Positions 17,977-27,405 of a stretch of DNA of 64,000 nucleotides are shown here, piece by piece (within the stretch, counting starts at the first letter, position 1; every line of letters begins with the position of its first letter). A program made the position numbers and the translations under genes. The DNA is taken from positions 744,001 to 808,000 of the forward strand of contig NZ_CP129884.1 in NCBI RefSeq assembly GCF_030490285.1. Direction: 5' to 3'. The notes under the pieces were generated by a model. The model worked only from the letters and a program-made list of their open reading frames with translations. It did not search any database and was not told the DNA's origin. The stretch is from Methylomonas montana (GTDB lineage Bacteria; Pseudomonadota; Gammaproteobacteria; Methylococcales; Methylomonadaceae).

Positions 17977-18423
17977 ATGCAACACAAAAATGTATTTTTG
18001 GCTTCACTGTTGTTAATTTCTGGCTCCGCTTTCGCCGAAAGCCCTGTTTTAGGCGGTATTGCCAAGCAAGCCGCGACCAGCGCCGCAACTGTGGCAGTGC
18101 CGACTGCGGTGCCGGGTGCGACAACGGCAGCTCAGGCTGTCGAATCCGCGGGCGCGGCAAAAAAGGCTGTACAAGCAGCGCCTGGCGTGGTTAAGGATCA
18201 GGCGCAGGATGCGGTGAAAGACGCCGCGCAGCAAAAAGTGGAGCAGGCGGTGCCGGCGGAAGCCAAGCAAGGCGTGGAAACCTTGAAAGCCGGCAAGGAA
18301 GCGGCAACGGATCTGAAAGGCAAAGTCGATGCGGCGCCTAAATCAACCGGCGAAGCGGTCGGAGTAGTAAAAGGTAAGGCTAAAGAAAAAGCCGCAGAGA
18401 AAGCGCTGGATCTATTGAAATAA
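17977..18423 (+). CDS. Secreted Ala/Lys-rich, LEA-like protein
   Basis: The 148-residue protein has a Sec signal peptide (cleavage likely after SGSAFA) and a mature part of degenerate Ala/Lys/Val-rich repeats (VKDQAQDAVKDAAQQKVEQAV, LKAGKEAATDLKGKVDAA) that would form amphipathic helices. This resembles LEA or apolipophorin-like proteins. It is preceded by ACTAAGGAGTTTCACC, a strong ribosome site, and followed by a clear terminator. Function unknown. Confidence 0.75.
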   Translation: MQHKNVFLASLLLISGSAFAESPVLGGIAKQAATSAATVAVPTAVPGATTAAQAVESAGAAKKAVQAAPGVVKDQAQDAVKDAAQQKVEQAVPAEAKQGVETLKAGKEAATDLKGKVDAAPKSTGEAVGVVKGKAKEKAAEKALDLLK

Positions 18424-18438
18424 CAACTGTAGCTTGAC

Positions 18439-18467
18439 GCGGAAACCTCTGCATTCGAGGTTTCCGC
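18439..18467 (+). terminator. Rho-independent terminator of the LEA-like gene
   Basis: An 11-bp perfect stem, GCGGAAACCTC / GAGGTTTCCGC, surrounds a 7-nt loop, with CTCATTTAA after it. It lies 16 nt after the stop. Confidence 0.75.
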
Positions 18468-18494
18468 TCATTTAATCGCTAAAATCCTCATACC

Positions 18495-18519
18495 GCTTAC
18501 CGTCAAGCTGACGGTAAGC
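18495..18519 (-). terminator. Hairpin at the 3' end of cysN
   Basis: GCTTACCGTCA and TGACGGTAAGC form an 11-bp stem around a 3-nt loop. Read on the minus strand it lies 5 nt after the cysN stop and is followed by GGTATGAGGATTTT, so it probably terminates cysN. Confidence 0.7.
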
Positions 18520-18524
18520 CCCAT

Positions 18525-20150
18525 TTAATGAATCACTTCCCGATTTTTCAACGCAACGTAAATCTCATCGACGTTGTATTGATCGCAATCGAAACTCAGA
18601 TCGGCGGCAGCCGGTTTTTCATCGAGACATAAACACAACAAGCCGGCGTTTTTGATCGCGTTAGCCAGCGCATCGTTCGCTTGTTCCAATACCGTGGTGG
18701 CATGGCCGGTATCGAACAGTTTACGTTCCAGCTGATAAGCCACTTGCTGGGCATTGGCGCCGCTCAAGGCAATGATGCTGGCGGTTTGGCTAAAGCGTAT
18801 CGCCCGCTCGGCCGCAGACACCGGCGACCAGTCTTCGGCGCTGGCGTCGCCGGTGATCATGCCGGCGCCGACCGTGACGTTGGTCAGTCGGTCGATGACG
18901 ATAAACGAGCCGGTGGTTTTGTTGCGCTTGTAGGGGTCGAACACCACCGGCGCGTTGACCGCCACGGTGCAGGAGCCAATTTCGTTGAGTTTCAATTCGT
19001 CGGCGTCGTGATGTTCCAGCGTGTTGACGTCGATGCGGTGATGAATCATCGATACCGAGCCGGACACACTACGCGTCGCCAGCTTGATCGTATATTGGCG
19101 GCCGGGCACCATGGCTTGCTCGGTCATCCAGACGATAGTGGCTTTGAATTTGTCGGCAATGCTGGGCGCAGCTTGCTGCTGACCGAGGATGATGTCGCCG
19201 CGGCTGATGTCGATTTCGTCTTCCAGCGTCAAGGTGATCGCCATTGAGGCAAAAGCTTGTTCCAACTCGCCGTCGAAGGTAACGATGGACTTGATCTTAC
19301 TGGTTTTGCCTGACGGCAGCGCGGTGATTGCATCGCCCTTGTGGAACACGCCGGATGCCACAGTGCCGCAGAAGCCGCGGAAATCCAGGTTGGGACGGTT
19401 GACGTATTGCACCGGGAAGCGTGCGTCGTCGAAATTGTGATCGCTGGCGATTTCGATGCTGTTCAGCAATTCCATCATCGGCATGCCGGTAAACCAGGGC
19501 ATATTGGCGCTGGGGTTGACCACGTTGTCGCCGTCCAAGGCCGACATCGGGATGAAATGCACGTCGTGCAACTCCAAGGTTTTCACGAAGGCCAGATAGT
19601 CGTCCTGGATTTTGCGGTAAGTTTCTTCGCTATAACCTACCAAATCCATTTTATTGATGGCGACGATGATGTGCTTCAGGCCCAGCAAGGATGCAATGAA
19701 ACTGTGGCGCTTGGTCTGGGTTTGCACGCCGTAACGAGCGTCGATCAAAATCACCGCCAAATCGCAAGTCGAAGCGCCGGTCGCCATGTTGCGGGTGTAT
19801 TGTTCGTGGCCCGGCGTGTCAGCGATGATGAATTTGCGGGTCGAGGTCGAGAAGTAACGGTAAGCCACATCGATGGTGATGCCTTGTTCGCGCTCGGCTT
19901 GCAAGCCGTCCACCAGCAAAGCCAAATCGATCTTGCCGGCGCCGGTGGTGCCGGACTTGACGCTGTCGGCTTGCACCGCCGCCAGTTGGTCTTCGTAAAT
20001 CATTTTTGAATCGTGCAGCAGGCGGCCGATCAGGGTGCTCTTGCCGTCGTCGACATTGCCGCAGGTCAAAAAGCGCAGTAATTCCTTGCGTTCGTGTTGA
20101 GCCAGATAGGCGTTGATGTCGGTACTGATTAAGTCGGATTGGTGGGACAT
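18525..20150 (-). CDS. cysN: Sulfate adenylyltransferase subunit 1 (GTPase)
   Basis: CysN is the GTPase subunit of ATP sulfurylase, driving APS formation from sulfate. The 541-residue protein has the translation-factor-like G domain ([35 protein letters not shown]), then beta-barrel domains; the C-terminus extends beyond the usual about 475 residues by a short tail. No APS kinase P-loop was seen there. A secreted-protein gene lies between it and cysD. Confidence 0.93.
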   Translation of the reverse strand: MSHQSDLISTDINAYLAQHERKELLRFLTCGNVDDGKSTLIGRLLHDSKMIYEDQLAAVQADSVKSGTTGAGKIDLALLVDGLQAEREQGITIDVAYRYFSTSTRKFIIADTPGHEQYTRNMATGASTCDLAVILIDARYGVQTQTKRHSFIASLLGLKHIIVAINKMDLVGYSEETYRKIQDDYLAFVKTLELHDVHFIPMSALDGDNVVNPSANMPWFTGMPMMELLNSIEIASDHNFDDARFPVQYVNRPNLDFRGFCGTVASGVFHKGDAITALPSGKTSKIKSIVTFDGELEQAFASMAITLTLEDEIDISRGDIILGQQQAAPSIADKFKATIVWMTEQAMVPGRQYTIKLATRSVSGSVSMIHHRIDVNTLEHHDADELKLNEIGSCTVAVNAPVVFDPYKRNKTTGSFIVIDRLTNVTVGAGMITGDASAEDWSPVSAAERAIRFSQTASIIALSGANAQQVAYQLERKLFDTGHATTVLEQANDALANAIKNAGLLCLCLDEKPAAADLSFDCDQYNVDEIYVALKNREVIH

Positions 20151-20189
20151 GGTTTTAGGTTCAAGGTAAAAGGTTCAAGGCACAAATAT

Positions 20190-20639
20190 TTATCGACACC
20201 ACTGGCTTTCGCAGGGAACGCCGTCGTTGTCGCCATCCATTTCGGTGTTTGGGCAGTGATTGATGAAAAAAGTCGCTTCCTCGCAGGAAGTCATTTGCGA
20301 ACAGCGGGTACGGCCGTCACATCGAGTATTTAGGAATTTGTTTGCCGAAGCGCTGGACGCAGGGGTTGAATTGGCTTGCTCTGTGTTAGATGTGCTTTGG
20401 AAAAGGCTTTTGAATTTATTAGCCATTCTGGATAGAAACGGCTCATGCGCTTTGACTTCTGCAAGTGGCTGCAACTCGACAGTTTCGCGATTGGCTTTGC
20501 TGTCGCAAGCTGTATCGGAATAAGTCACGCGGCCGTTAGCATCACTGCATTTATAAACCGCAGCCAAGCCGTCGGTCGAATAAAGCAAGATAAAAGCCAA
20601 AAATAAATTTCTCATCGCCGTTAATACTTTCACATTCAT
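20190..20639 (-). CDS. Secreted DUF4124 and excalibur-domain protein
   Basis: The 149-residue protein has an N-terminal signal (FLAFILLYSTDGLA), a DUF4124 module (AVYKCSDANGRVTYSDTACD) and a C-terminal excalibur calcium-binding module with the DGDNDGVPCE motif and paired Cys (CSQMTSCEEATFFINHCP). The start may be at residue 1 or at MRNLF (residue 9). It sits in the same direction between cysD and cysN; its 3' end is 39 nt before cysN, and its ATG is 14 nt after cysD, so it may be co-transcribed. Confidence 0.82.
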   Translation of the reverse strand: MNVKVLTAMRNLFLAFILLYSTDGLAAVYKCSDANGRVTYSDTACDSKANRETVELQPLAEVKAHEPFLSRMANKFKSLFQSTSNTEQANSTPASSASANKFLNTRCDGRTRCSQMTSCEEATFFINHCPNTEMDGDNDGVPCESQWCR

Positions 20640-20653
20640 CAGACCGCCGAATT

Positions 20654-21562
20654 TTAAAAGTAACCCTCGCGCTTCTTCTGCTCCATAGAACCTGCCTGGT
20701 CGTGGTCGATCAAACGGCCTTGGCGTTCGGAGGTGGTGGTCAGCAGCATTTCCTGGATGATTTCCGGGAGCGTCGTGGCGGTGGATTCGACTGCGCCGGT
20801 CAGTGGATAACAGCCCAGCGTGCGGAAACGCACCATTTTCATTTCGATTTTGTCGTCGGGGCCGATCGGCATCCGATCGTCGTCGACCATGATCAGCATG
20901 CCGTCTTTGTTGACCACCGGGCGTTCCTTGGCGAAGTACAACGGCACGATGGGAATGTTTTCCAGGTGAATGTATTGCCAGATGTCCAGCTCGGTCCAGT
21001 TGGACAGCGGGAAGACGCGGATAGACTCGCCCTTGTCGATCTTGCCGTTAAAGACGTTCCACAATTCAGGACGCTGGTTTTTGGGGTCCCAGCGGTGGTT
21101 CTTGTCGCGGAACGAATAGACGCGTTCCTTGGCGCGGGATTTTTCCTCGTCGCGGCGGGCGCCGCCGAAAGCTGCGTCGAACTGATATTTGTTCAGGGCT
21201 TGTTTCAGTCCGTCAGTTTTCATCACGTCGGTGTGCTTTTTACTGCCGTGCGTAAACGGGCCTATGCCTTGTTCCAGACCCTCCGGATTGATGTGTACCA
21301 GTAAGTCTAGCCCCAGTTTTTTGACCATCTGGTCGCGGAACTCGATCATCTCCCGGAATTTCCAGTTAGTGTCGACATGCAGCAGGGGAAACGGCGGTTT
21401 GCCGGGGAAAAATGCCTTCATGGTCAGATGCAGCATCACCGCCGAGTCCTTGCCGATGGAATACAGCATTACCGGCTTTTCGAATTCCGCCGCCACTTCG
21501 CGAATGATATGGATGCTTTCTGCTTCGAGCTGTTTCAGATGGGTTAATTTATAATCGGTCAT
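20654..21562 (-). CDS. cysD: Sulfate adenylyltransferase subunit 2
   Basis: CysD is the catalytic subunit that adenylates sulfate. The 302-residue protein shows the PP-loop [28 protein letters not shown] and the conserved end KKREGYF. The ATG at 21562 gives the standard length; a longer frame to 21613 adds a non-homologous N-terminus. It should pair with CysN although a third gene lies between them. Confidence 0.94.
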   Translation of the reverse strand: MTDYKLTHLKQLEAESIHIIREVAAEFEKPVMLYSIGKDSAVMLHLTMKAFFPGKPPFPLLHVDTNWKFREMIEFRDQMVKKLGLDLLVHINPEGLEQGIGPFTHGSKKHTDVMKTDGLKQALNKYQFDAAFGGARRDEEKSRAKERVYSFRDKNHRWDPKNQRPELWNVFNGKIDKGESIRVFPLSNWTELDIWQYIHLENIPIVPLYFAKERPVVNKDGMLIMVDDDRMPIGPDDKIEMKMVRFRTLGCYPLTGAVESTATTLPEIIQEMLLTTTSERQGRLIDHDQAGSMEQKKREGYF

Positions 21563-21652
21563 CAAATATCCGGGGCGCACGGCCATGTTTGCAAACAAGT
21601 GTAAGCGTGCCATTTTAAAGGCAAACCCCCCTCGACGCTATCGGCAAAGCTT

Positions 21653-22075
21653 ATGAGACAGATGCACGGACTGGAAAAATTGCGGCGGCAACAGCCGGGA
21701 CTGCTGAATGCTCAAAAACTGGCGGAGCTGCTATTGGCTGATTTACGCCATTGCCATTGCAGTATTTACGGCTGTATCGGCGACGATGAGCGAGTGTTGT
21801 TGGCGGAACTGGATTTGTTGCCGGACAGCCTGACATACGAAATGTTCGACCAGCGCGTCGATTTGATTGTCGCCGGACCAATACTGCGCGCCGATTGCGT
21901 GCCGTTAACGTATCGGCTGCAAGGCGAACAGTTTGCGATCAGCGGCCGCTGCTCGATGATCGCCCGGGTGTGCGGTGTGGATTTGTATTTGCAGCGCAGT
22001 TACACCGGCGTGGTCGGCGACATCGCCCGGCAAAAATTTGCCATTCCAGTGAAGTCTTTGTTGCAGATGATGTAG
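21653..22075 (+). CDS. Hypothetical protein divergent from cysD
   Basis: The 140-residue protein starts 90 nt from the cysD start on the opposite strand. It has a helical N-terminus (LEKLRRQQPGLLNAQKLAELLLADL), then alternating strands (LLAELDLLPDSLTYEMFDQRVDLIVAGP, DCVPLTYRLQGEQFAISGRCSMIARVCGVDLYLQRSYTG split over several strands). I see no signal peptide and no known active site. I do not recognise it. Confidence 0.65.
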   Translation: MRQMHGLEKLRRQQPGLLNAQKLAELLLADLRHCHCSIYGCIGDDERVLLAELDLLPDSLTYEMFDQRVDLIVAGPILRADCVPLTYRLQGEQFAISGRCSMIARVCGVDLYLQRSYTGVVGDIARQKFAIPVKSLLQMM

Positions 22076-22192
22076 CGATTCGTCGTTGCGCCCGATAAAT
22101 CGGGCTGGTCGGTGGATATGGAGTACCATGAGACTCAGGTCCCGTGCATGTTGGCGGGCATATGGGGCAGGATGGCGGCGGAGCGGTAAGAG

Positions 22193-23563
22193 ATGAAACA
22201 CTATGATCGCAGTCGTAGCCTTTGCGAATGGGAGCGTTTGGCGGAGTGGCGCGAAAAAATGCGCGATAGCCTGGCGGCCGAGGAAAGCAACACTATTTCG
22301 CCTTTTCATTTGTTGTCGATACCGGGCGTGAGCGCGGCGGAACAACGGCTCAGCGCCGACCTTTGGTTGAAAGATCGTATAGATGCCAGCGCCGGTGAGC
22401 GAGCCGATCTGAGGTTTAGCTATGATGCCGTCAGCAAACCCAAAATTCGCTTGGGGTATTTGTCTTGCGATTTTCATGATCACGCCACGTCTTTTCTGCT
22501 GGCGGAGCTGTTCGAAGCCCACGACCGGCAGTTTTTCGAAGTGTTTGCCTATTCCTACGGCGCGGACGACGGCAAGGACATGCGCCAGCGGCTTTGCCGC
22601 AGTTTTGACCGCTTCGTCGACCTGCAAGCGCTGTCTTTATCGGAGGCAGCTCAAGCTATCCATGACGACGGCGTCGACATTCTGGTGGATTTAAAAGGTT
22701 ATACCCGCGGCACCCGCACCGAAATATTGAGCTATCGGCCGGCGCCGATTCAGGTCAATTACCTGGGTTATCCGGGCACATTAGGCGGCGACTTCTGCGA
22801 TTACATCATTACCGACCCGTATCTGACGCCGGCGGCCTGCGCGGCCGATTACAGCGAGGCATTCGCTTACCTGCCCGATAGTTATCAACCTCATGGCCGG
22901 CATGCTGAGATTGGCAAGCTTACTAAACGCGCACAGCATGGCTTGGACGCACACAGTTTCGTGTTTTGCTGTTTCAATCAGGCTTACAAAATTACGCCGG
23001 AAGTATTCGATATTTGGTGCCGCTTGCTGTATAGCGTGCCTGGCAGCGTATTGTGGTTGCTGAAAAATTCGCAAGCCAAGGGCCGGCTCAGAAATGAGGC
23101 TTATCAACGCGGCATCGCGCCGGATCGATTGATATTTGCCGACGATCTGCCGCAGATCGAGCATTTGGGCCGATTGGCCCTGGCTGATCTGGTGCTGGAT
23201 ACCCAGCCCTACAATGCCCATACCACCGCCAGCGATGCCTTATGGGTTGGCGTGCCGCTGGTAACTTGCGCGGGCGATACCTTTGCCTCGCGGGTGGCTG
23301 GTAGTTTATTGCATGCCATCGGCTTGCCGGAATTGATCGCCGCCGATTTGGAAAGCTATTACGACATAGCCCTGGAATTGGCAACCAGTCCGGCGCGTTT
23401 AAGCGAGCTCAAACAAAAGCTTGCCGACAATCGCCTGAGTACGCCGTTGTTCGATATCAAGGCCTATACCCGGCATTTGGAAGCTTTGTATAAAACCATG
23501 TGGCAGCGGCACGCTGCCGGCGATCTGCCCACCGCGATAGGCCAAACCGAGCCCTTGTTATAA
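22193..23563 (+). CDS. GT41 (O-GlcNAc transferase-like) glycosyltransferase without TPR domain
   Basis: The 456-residue protein aligns with the catalytic half of OGT/SPY proteins. It starts at the CEWERLAEWREKM linker, has KIRLGYLSCDFHDHATSFL, LVDLKGYTRGTRTEIL, APIQVNYLGYPGTLGG, then the C-terminal Rossmann part with FCCFNQAYKITPEVFDIW, RLIFADDLPQIEHLGRL, DTQPYNAHTTASDALW and PLVTCAGDTFASRVAGSLL. A TAA codon is in frame two codons before the ATG, so no TPR superhelix is attached. The acceptor protein is unknown. The 3' end overlaps trxC by six bases. Confidence 0.9.
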   Translation: MKHYDRSRSLCEWERLAEWREKMRDSLAAEESNTISPFHLLSIPGVSAAEQRLSADLWLKDRIDASAGERADLRFSYDAVSKPKIRLGYLSCDFHDHATSFLLAELFEAHDRQFFEVFAYSYGADDGKDMRQRLCRSFDRFVDLQALSLSEAAQAIHDDGVDILVDLKGYTRGTRTEILSYRPAPIQVNYLGYPGTLGGDFCDYIITDPYLTPAACAADYSEAFAYLPDSYQPHGRHAEIGKLTKRAQHGLDAHSFVFCCFNQAYKITPEVFDIWCRLLYSVPGSVLWLLKNSQAKGRLRNEAYQRGIAPDRLIFADDLPQIEHLGRLALADLVLDTQPYNAHTTASDALWVGVPLVTCAGDTFASRVAGSLLHAIGLPELIAADLESYYDIALELATSPARLSELKQKLADNRLSTPLFDIKAYTRHLEALYKTMWQRHAAGDLPTAIGQTEPLL

Positions 23564-23992
23564 CTGGCTATTGACCCAGCGCACGATGTCTTGTGCGCTC
23601 AGTGCGCCGGATTGTCTAGCCAGTTCTCGGCCGCCCTTGAACAGAATCAGCGTCGGAATGCTGCGAATGTTGAAACGTGCGCTGATTTGTTGCTCGGCTT
23701 CCGTGTCGATCTTGCCGAATCGAACACGCGGTTCCAGCAGTTGCGTGGCCTGCGCAAAAGCCGGCGCCATCATTTTGCACGGACCGCACCAATCCGCCCA
23801 AAAATCCACCAGCAGCGGAATATCGTTGCGGGCCAGATGTATCTCAAAGCTTTTCGCAGTCAACGCCAAAGGATGGCCGTTGAACAATGTTTGGTGACAT
23901 TGCCCGCATTTGGGGCTTTGCGACAGGCGGTTAGCCGGTAACCGGTTGACTGCTTGGCAATGCGGGCAGACTAAATGTAAGGATTCGCTCAT
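23558..23992 (-). CDS. trxC: Thioredoxin 2
   Basis: The 144-residue protein has the N-terminal zinc-binding CPHC...CGQC pairs (residues 9-12 and 29-32) and a thioredoxin domain with WCGPC and the IPTLILFKGG loop. This combination defines TrxC, a cytoplasmic disulfide reductase. It is convergent with the glycosyltransferase. Confidence 0.95.
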   Translation of the reverse strand: MSESLHLVCPHCQAVNRLPANRLSQSPKCGQCHQTLFNGHPLALTAKSFEIHLARNDIPLLVDFWADWCGPCKMMAPAFAQATQLLEPRVRFGKIDTEAEQQISARFNIRSIPTLILFKGGRELARQSGALSAQDIVRWVNSQL

Positions 23993-24027
23993 AAAATTAA
24001 TCTCGGCGCTTGAGAATGGGATTGTAG

Positions 24028-24045
24028 GGGCGAATTTATTCGCCC
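24028..24045. repeat. Short palindrome of REP-like type
   Basis: GGGCGAAT (24028-24035) and ATTCGCCC (24038-24045) form a perfect 8-bp stem, inside a TAGGGGCGAAT context often seen dispersed in intergenic DNA. It could end transcription from the M48 protease gene. Confidence 0.45.
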
Positions 24046-24058
24046 AAGGAATAACCGA

Positions 24059-25012
24059 TTATCGCCACAAACCGCCCATGCGCCAACGTGCCGGCCGGAT
24101 AGCCAACCGGTTACCGTAACCCGGCGCGATGAACGGTTCTTGCCAAAGCGTTTGCGGCCGGCTGGGACTGAGGGCTTGCAGGCGGCGGATGCGTTCGGCG
24201 GTCGGTGGGTGAGTGCGTAACCAGGAGGGTGCCGGGTTGCCCCAGCCCGGCAGCAATATCGACAACCAGCTGCCGCCGACTTGTTCGATGCGCGCCAAGG
24301 CCGTTGCTAAACCTAATGGATCGCCGGTCAGCGCCGCCGCATTCAGATCGGCATCGTATTCGCGGATGCGGGATAAGCCCAACTGCATCAACAAGGCCAA
24401 ATGCGGCGAAAATAAAAGCAGCAACAAGCCCGGCCAATTGATTTGAAAGTTGACCCCGCCGAACAGCAGCAAGGGGATAGCCAGTATAAGAAACATCTGC
24501 CCCGTGGCCGCGAACAATGCGGTAATCCGGCTCACCGCGTCGGCCAAGCCCATCACCCGCAAATCGTTATTGGCGATATGCGCCATTTCGTGCGCCAGTA
24601 CCCCGGCCAGTTCCCGTGAGTTAAGTTGCTTGAATAAACCATCAGTCAGGGCGATGGCCGATTGTTGGCGGCTGCCGACTGCAAACGCATTGATTAGCGG
24701 GCTGGGAATGTAATACGGCGTCGGGATGCTCGGTAGCTCAGCGCGCTCGGCTAACACTTGCAAGATTTGCCAGAGCGCCGGGGCTTCCTGCGGATAGATC
24801 GGCCGCGCTTGGTAAAGACGCAGCGTCAAGCGCCAGGCTGTAGCCGGTTCGAAGAGCAGTGCAAACACGCCGGTCGCCAAGGCGAGCCAGATGCCTTGTT
24901 CGCCGAATAGCAGGCTGCCGGCCAAGGTGCAGATCGCCAATAAAGCCAGCATCAGCAGCATGGTTTGCAGCCGGTTAAGCCAGCGATGGCGATGCCATTC
25001 GGCGACTTGCAT
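24059..25012 (-). CDS. M48 family (HtpX-like) membrane metalloprotease
   Basis: The 317-residue protein has two N-terminal membrane helices (about 17-33 and 39-54), the zinc motif HEMAH (about 140-144), two more hydrophobic segments (about 169-186, 194-210) and the third ligand region REYDADLNAA. HtpX-type proteases degrade damaged inner-membrane proteins with the active site facing the cytoplasm. It lies 6 nt downstream of cbpM. Confidence 0.88.
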   Translation of the reverse strand: MQVAEWHRHRWLNRLQTMLLMLALLAICTLAGSLLFGEQGIWLALATGVFALLFEPATAWRLTLRLYQARPIYPQEAPALWQILQVLAERAELPSIPTPYYIPSPLINAFAVGSRQQSAIALTDGLFKQLNSRELAGVLAHEMAHIANNDLRVMGLADAVSRITALFAATGQMFLILAIPLLLFGGVNFQINWPGLLLLLFSPHLALLMQLGLSRIREYDADLNAAALTGDPLGLATALARIEQVGGSWLSILLPGWGNPAPSWLRTHPPTAERIRRLQALSPSRPQTLWQEPFIAPGYGNRLAIRPARWRMGGLWR

Positions 25013-25018
25013 TCTTGG

Positions 25019-25327
25019 TTACTCCAGGCCGGCCCGACGCAGGCGGCGGCGCAATTCGTCGATCTCTTCCTGCATGTCCGCGACCAACGCGGCCAGCTCC
25101 GGCACTGCTTCGAAATTGCGTTCCAAACTGACGATGCGCCGTACCCGCACCAGATGCGCGCTGGAAAAACGCCACTCGGTATGCTGTTGCGGTAGCGGGT
25201 CGAGCAAGCCTTCCTCGACATGCCGGGCGATCCATTCCGGTTCCACCGCACAGAGCGTCGCCAATTGCTGCAAAGTCAGGCCACTGTCCTCAAGAACCGC
25301 GTCGATCAAGTTCTCTGGTGTTTGCAT
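25019..25327 (-). CDS. cbpM: Chaperone modulatory protein CbpM
   Basis: CbpM binds the J-domain of CbpA and inhibits it. The 102-residue protein has a MerR-like helical N-terminus (LTLQQLATLCAVEPEWIARHVEEGLL), FSSAHLVRVRRIVSLERNF and a C-terminal coiled coil (MQEEIDELRRRLRRAG). It begins 3 nt after the cbpA stop. Confidence 0.92.
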   Translation of the reverse strand: MQTPENLIDAVLEDSGLTLQQLATLCAVEPEWIARHVEEGLLDPLPQQHTEWRFSSAHLVRVRRIVSLERNFEAVPELAALVADMQEEIDELRRRLRRAGLE

Positions 25328-25330
25328 GCG

Positions 25331-26275
25331 TTAACTCCTTTGGTTCGCGCGTGGGTCGAAAGCCAGTTCGCGCGCCATGGTTTCGTACAATTCTTTAGCT
25401 CTTTGCGATTTGGCCGGCGGCAATACCACTTGAATATCCAGCAGCAAATCGCCGGGCGTCGCGCTGGGGATGCCCTTGCCGCGCAGCCTAAGTTGCTGAC
25501 CGCTTTGGGTGCCTTCCGGAATCCGCACCTTCAACCCGGTATCGAATAAGTTCACCGGTACCATCGCCCCCAGCGCCGCTTCCCAAGGCGTTACCGGCAG
25601 GCTCATATGCAGATTGCTGCCGTCTACTCGCAAACGCGGATGCGGATTGAAATGCACTTCCAGCAACAAGTCGCCGGGTTTGCCCTTGCCCAGGCCTGGC
25701 GCACCCTGACCGGCCAGACGGATGATCTGGCCCTCGTACACGCCCTTGGGAATTTTTACGTTCAAGGTGCGGGTATCCAAACCGACATGGCCGCCGGCAT
25801 CCATGCGCGGTACCCGCAAGCTGATTTGCCGGGCGGCGCCGTTAAAGGCGTCGGCTATATCCAGCAGCACTTTGGCGTGATGATCCTCGCCTTGGGCTTG
25901 AAAGCCGGCTTGGCTTTCGAACGGCCCGCCGCGCGCTCGGCCGGCGCCCATCTTCCCGAATAACTGGCTGAAAAAATCGCCGAAATCGGCCGTATCGGTG
26001 CTGGAAAACTCGAAGCCGGCATCCCAATTTGGCGGCGGATGAAACTCCTGTCCTGGCCGGTAGCCGCGTCCCAATTGATCGTAAGCCGCGCGTTTTTCCG
26101 TGTCGGACAGTACCGCATAGGCTTCGTTAAGCTCCTTCATGCGGGCCTCTGCATCCGGTTCCTTGGAGATATCCGGATGATATTTGCGCGCCAACTTGCG
26201 GTAGGCTTTTTTGATGTCCGCCAGCACCGCCTCGCGATTGACGCCGAGAATCTGGTAATAATCTTTATATTGCAC
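25331..26275 (-). CDS. cbpA: Curved DNA-binding protein/co-chaperone CbpA (DnaJ-like)
   Basis: The 314-residue protein has an N-terminal J-domain with the HPD motif (RKYHPDIS, residues about 32-39), a Gly/Phe linker ([12 protein letters not shown]) and two C-terminal beta-sandwich substrate domains, and it lacks the zinc-finger region. This is the class II DnaJ layout of CbpA. The adjacent cbpM supports the call. Confidence 0.94.
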   Translation of the reverse strand: MQYKDYYQILGVNREAVLADIKKAYRKLARKYHPDISKEPDAEARMKELNEAYAVLSDTEKRAAYDQLGRGYRPGQEFHPPPNWDAGFEFSSTDTADFGDFFSQLFGKMGAGRARGGPFESQAGFQAQGEDHHAKVLLDIADAFNGAARQISLRVPRMDAGGHVGLDTRTLNVKIPKGVYEGQIIRLAGQGAPGLGKGKPGDLLLEVHFNPHPRLRVDGSNLHMSLPVTPWEAALGAMVPVNLFDTGLKVRIPEGTQSGQQLRLRGKGIPSATPGDLLLDIQVVLPPAKSQRAKELYETMARELAFDPRANQRS

Positions 26276-26496
26276 GCAGTTGCTCCTATTGGCGAAGTGA
26301 CGAGGGCCGAGCGCTATGTTTTTCGTTGATTTATAGCGGATAGCATGGGCTGGGACAACTTATAAAAATGCGGGTAGATCAGTGTTGAGCGCAAGAGGCC
26401 GCGAGCTGTCACCTAAAGCAACTTAACGCTAGGACGGATTGGCTTAGGCGAGTGGGAAATGGGGTTCTTGAAATAATTGATTTCAAACCCATATTA

Positions 26497-26526
26497 CTGA
26501 CAATTATTTTAGCGATTTGCTAAAAT
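26497..26526 (+). promoter_or_regulatory. Sigma-70 promoter of ssrA
   Basis: CTGACA (26497-26502) and TAAAAT (26521-26526) are separated by 18 nt, 11 nt before the mature tmRNA 5' end. Both boxes are one base from consensus. Confidence 0.7.
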
Positions 26527-26536
26527 GAAATCTCTT

Positions 26537-26933
26537 GGGGGTGACATGGCTTCGACGTGGGTAGCAAAACCTCAGGTGCATGCCGAGCACAGTACAGCTC
26601 GTAAAACCTACTGAAACTAAGTATTCGCAAACGACGAAAACTACTCAGTGGCCTTAGCAGCTTAAAACCTGCACCACTTCTCTGACTGTGTGTACTTATG
26701 CGTGCAGAGTTCCTAAGTATCCTTCGGGGTGTAAGGGAGCGTTCAGGGATCATATTACATAAGATCGCGCCAAGGCTTAGTTCGGAGCCCGAATCGCTAA
26801 ATCCAATCGAAATCGCTGTTGATCCTCTTGGCCCGACGGGTAGTCAACAGTTAAATCAAAAGCGCGGGATAAGCATGTAGAGCTTGTGGCGGAGTGCTTG
26901 CGGACGGGGGTTCAATTCCCCCCACCTCCACCA
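26537..26933 (+). ncRNA. ssrA: Transfer-messenger RNA (tmRNA)
   Basis: tmRNA rescues stalled ribosomes by adding a degradation tag. The 5' end GGGGGTG pairs with CACCTCC before the discriminator A and encoded CCA at 26931-26933, forming the tRNA-like acceptor stem with one G-U pair. The T-loop region GGGGGTTCAATTCCCCC is present. The tag frame runs 26627-26665 and encodes ANDENYSVALAA followed by TAA. The one-piece structure has the usual pseudoknot-rich middle of about 400 nt. Confidence 0.96.
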
Positions 26934-26968
26934 AATACTAGTACCAGAAAAACCCAAGACGTACCCAA

Positions 26969-27001
26969 CCCTGCGAAGTATCTAGCTTCGCGGGGTTTTT
27001 T
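26969..27001 (+). terminator. Terminator of ssrA
   Basis: A 10-bp stem (CCCTGCGAAG / CTTCGCGGGG, one T-G pair) with a 7-nt loop is followed by six T residues. It lies 35 nt after the tmRNA CCA end. Confidence 0.85.
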
Positions 27002-27096
27002 ATGTCCGATAAAGTCTACTAAAATCACAGCACCCATTCGTTTACCTGATTACATGGCTGAAAGGCGTGCAGATGCTGTTAAAGGAGCGATAAACC

Positions 27097-27405
27097 ATGC
27101 GGTTATCACAATCTCAAGCCCAAACAATACGTGAAAGCGTCCTAAACAATTTTGGTGAAGATGCCCATGTGTGGTTGTTCGGCTCAAGAGTACGAGATGA
27201 CGAGAAAGGTGGCGACATCGACCTCTATATTGAGGTCCAATCGCAATCGGCCGCGGACTTGATCAATAGTAAGTTGAAATTTCTACGTGATTTACACAAA
27301 AGGCTCGGGGATCAAAAAATCGACGTCGTGTTGCGTAAGGCCAATGGCTCGGTTGACTTACCTATTTATCAAATTGCTAAACAGACCGGGATTAAGTTGC
27401 AATGA
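27097..27405 (+). CDS. mntA: MntA-type antitoxin (minimal nucleotidyltransferase)
   Basis: MntA antitoxins neutralise HepT by adding AMP residues to it. The 102-residue protein has the nucleotidyltransferase signature: FGS at 28-30 followed by nine residues and D40-I-D42 (RVRDDEKGGDID), plus a later KIDVVLRK strand that could give the third acidic ligand. AAAGGAGCGATAAACC is a good ribosome site. The stop overlaps the next start by four bases. The GS-to-DxD spacing is nine residues as counted here. Confidence 0.85.
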   Translation: MRLSQSQAQTIRESVLNNFGEDAHVWLFGSRVRDDEKGGDIDLYIEVQSQSAADLINSKLKFLRDLHKRLGDQKIDVVLRKANGSVDLPIYQIAKQTGIKLQ

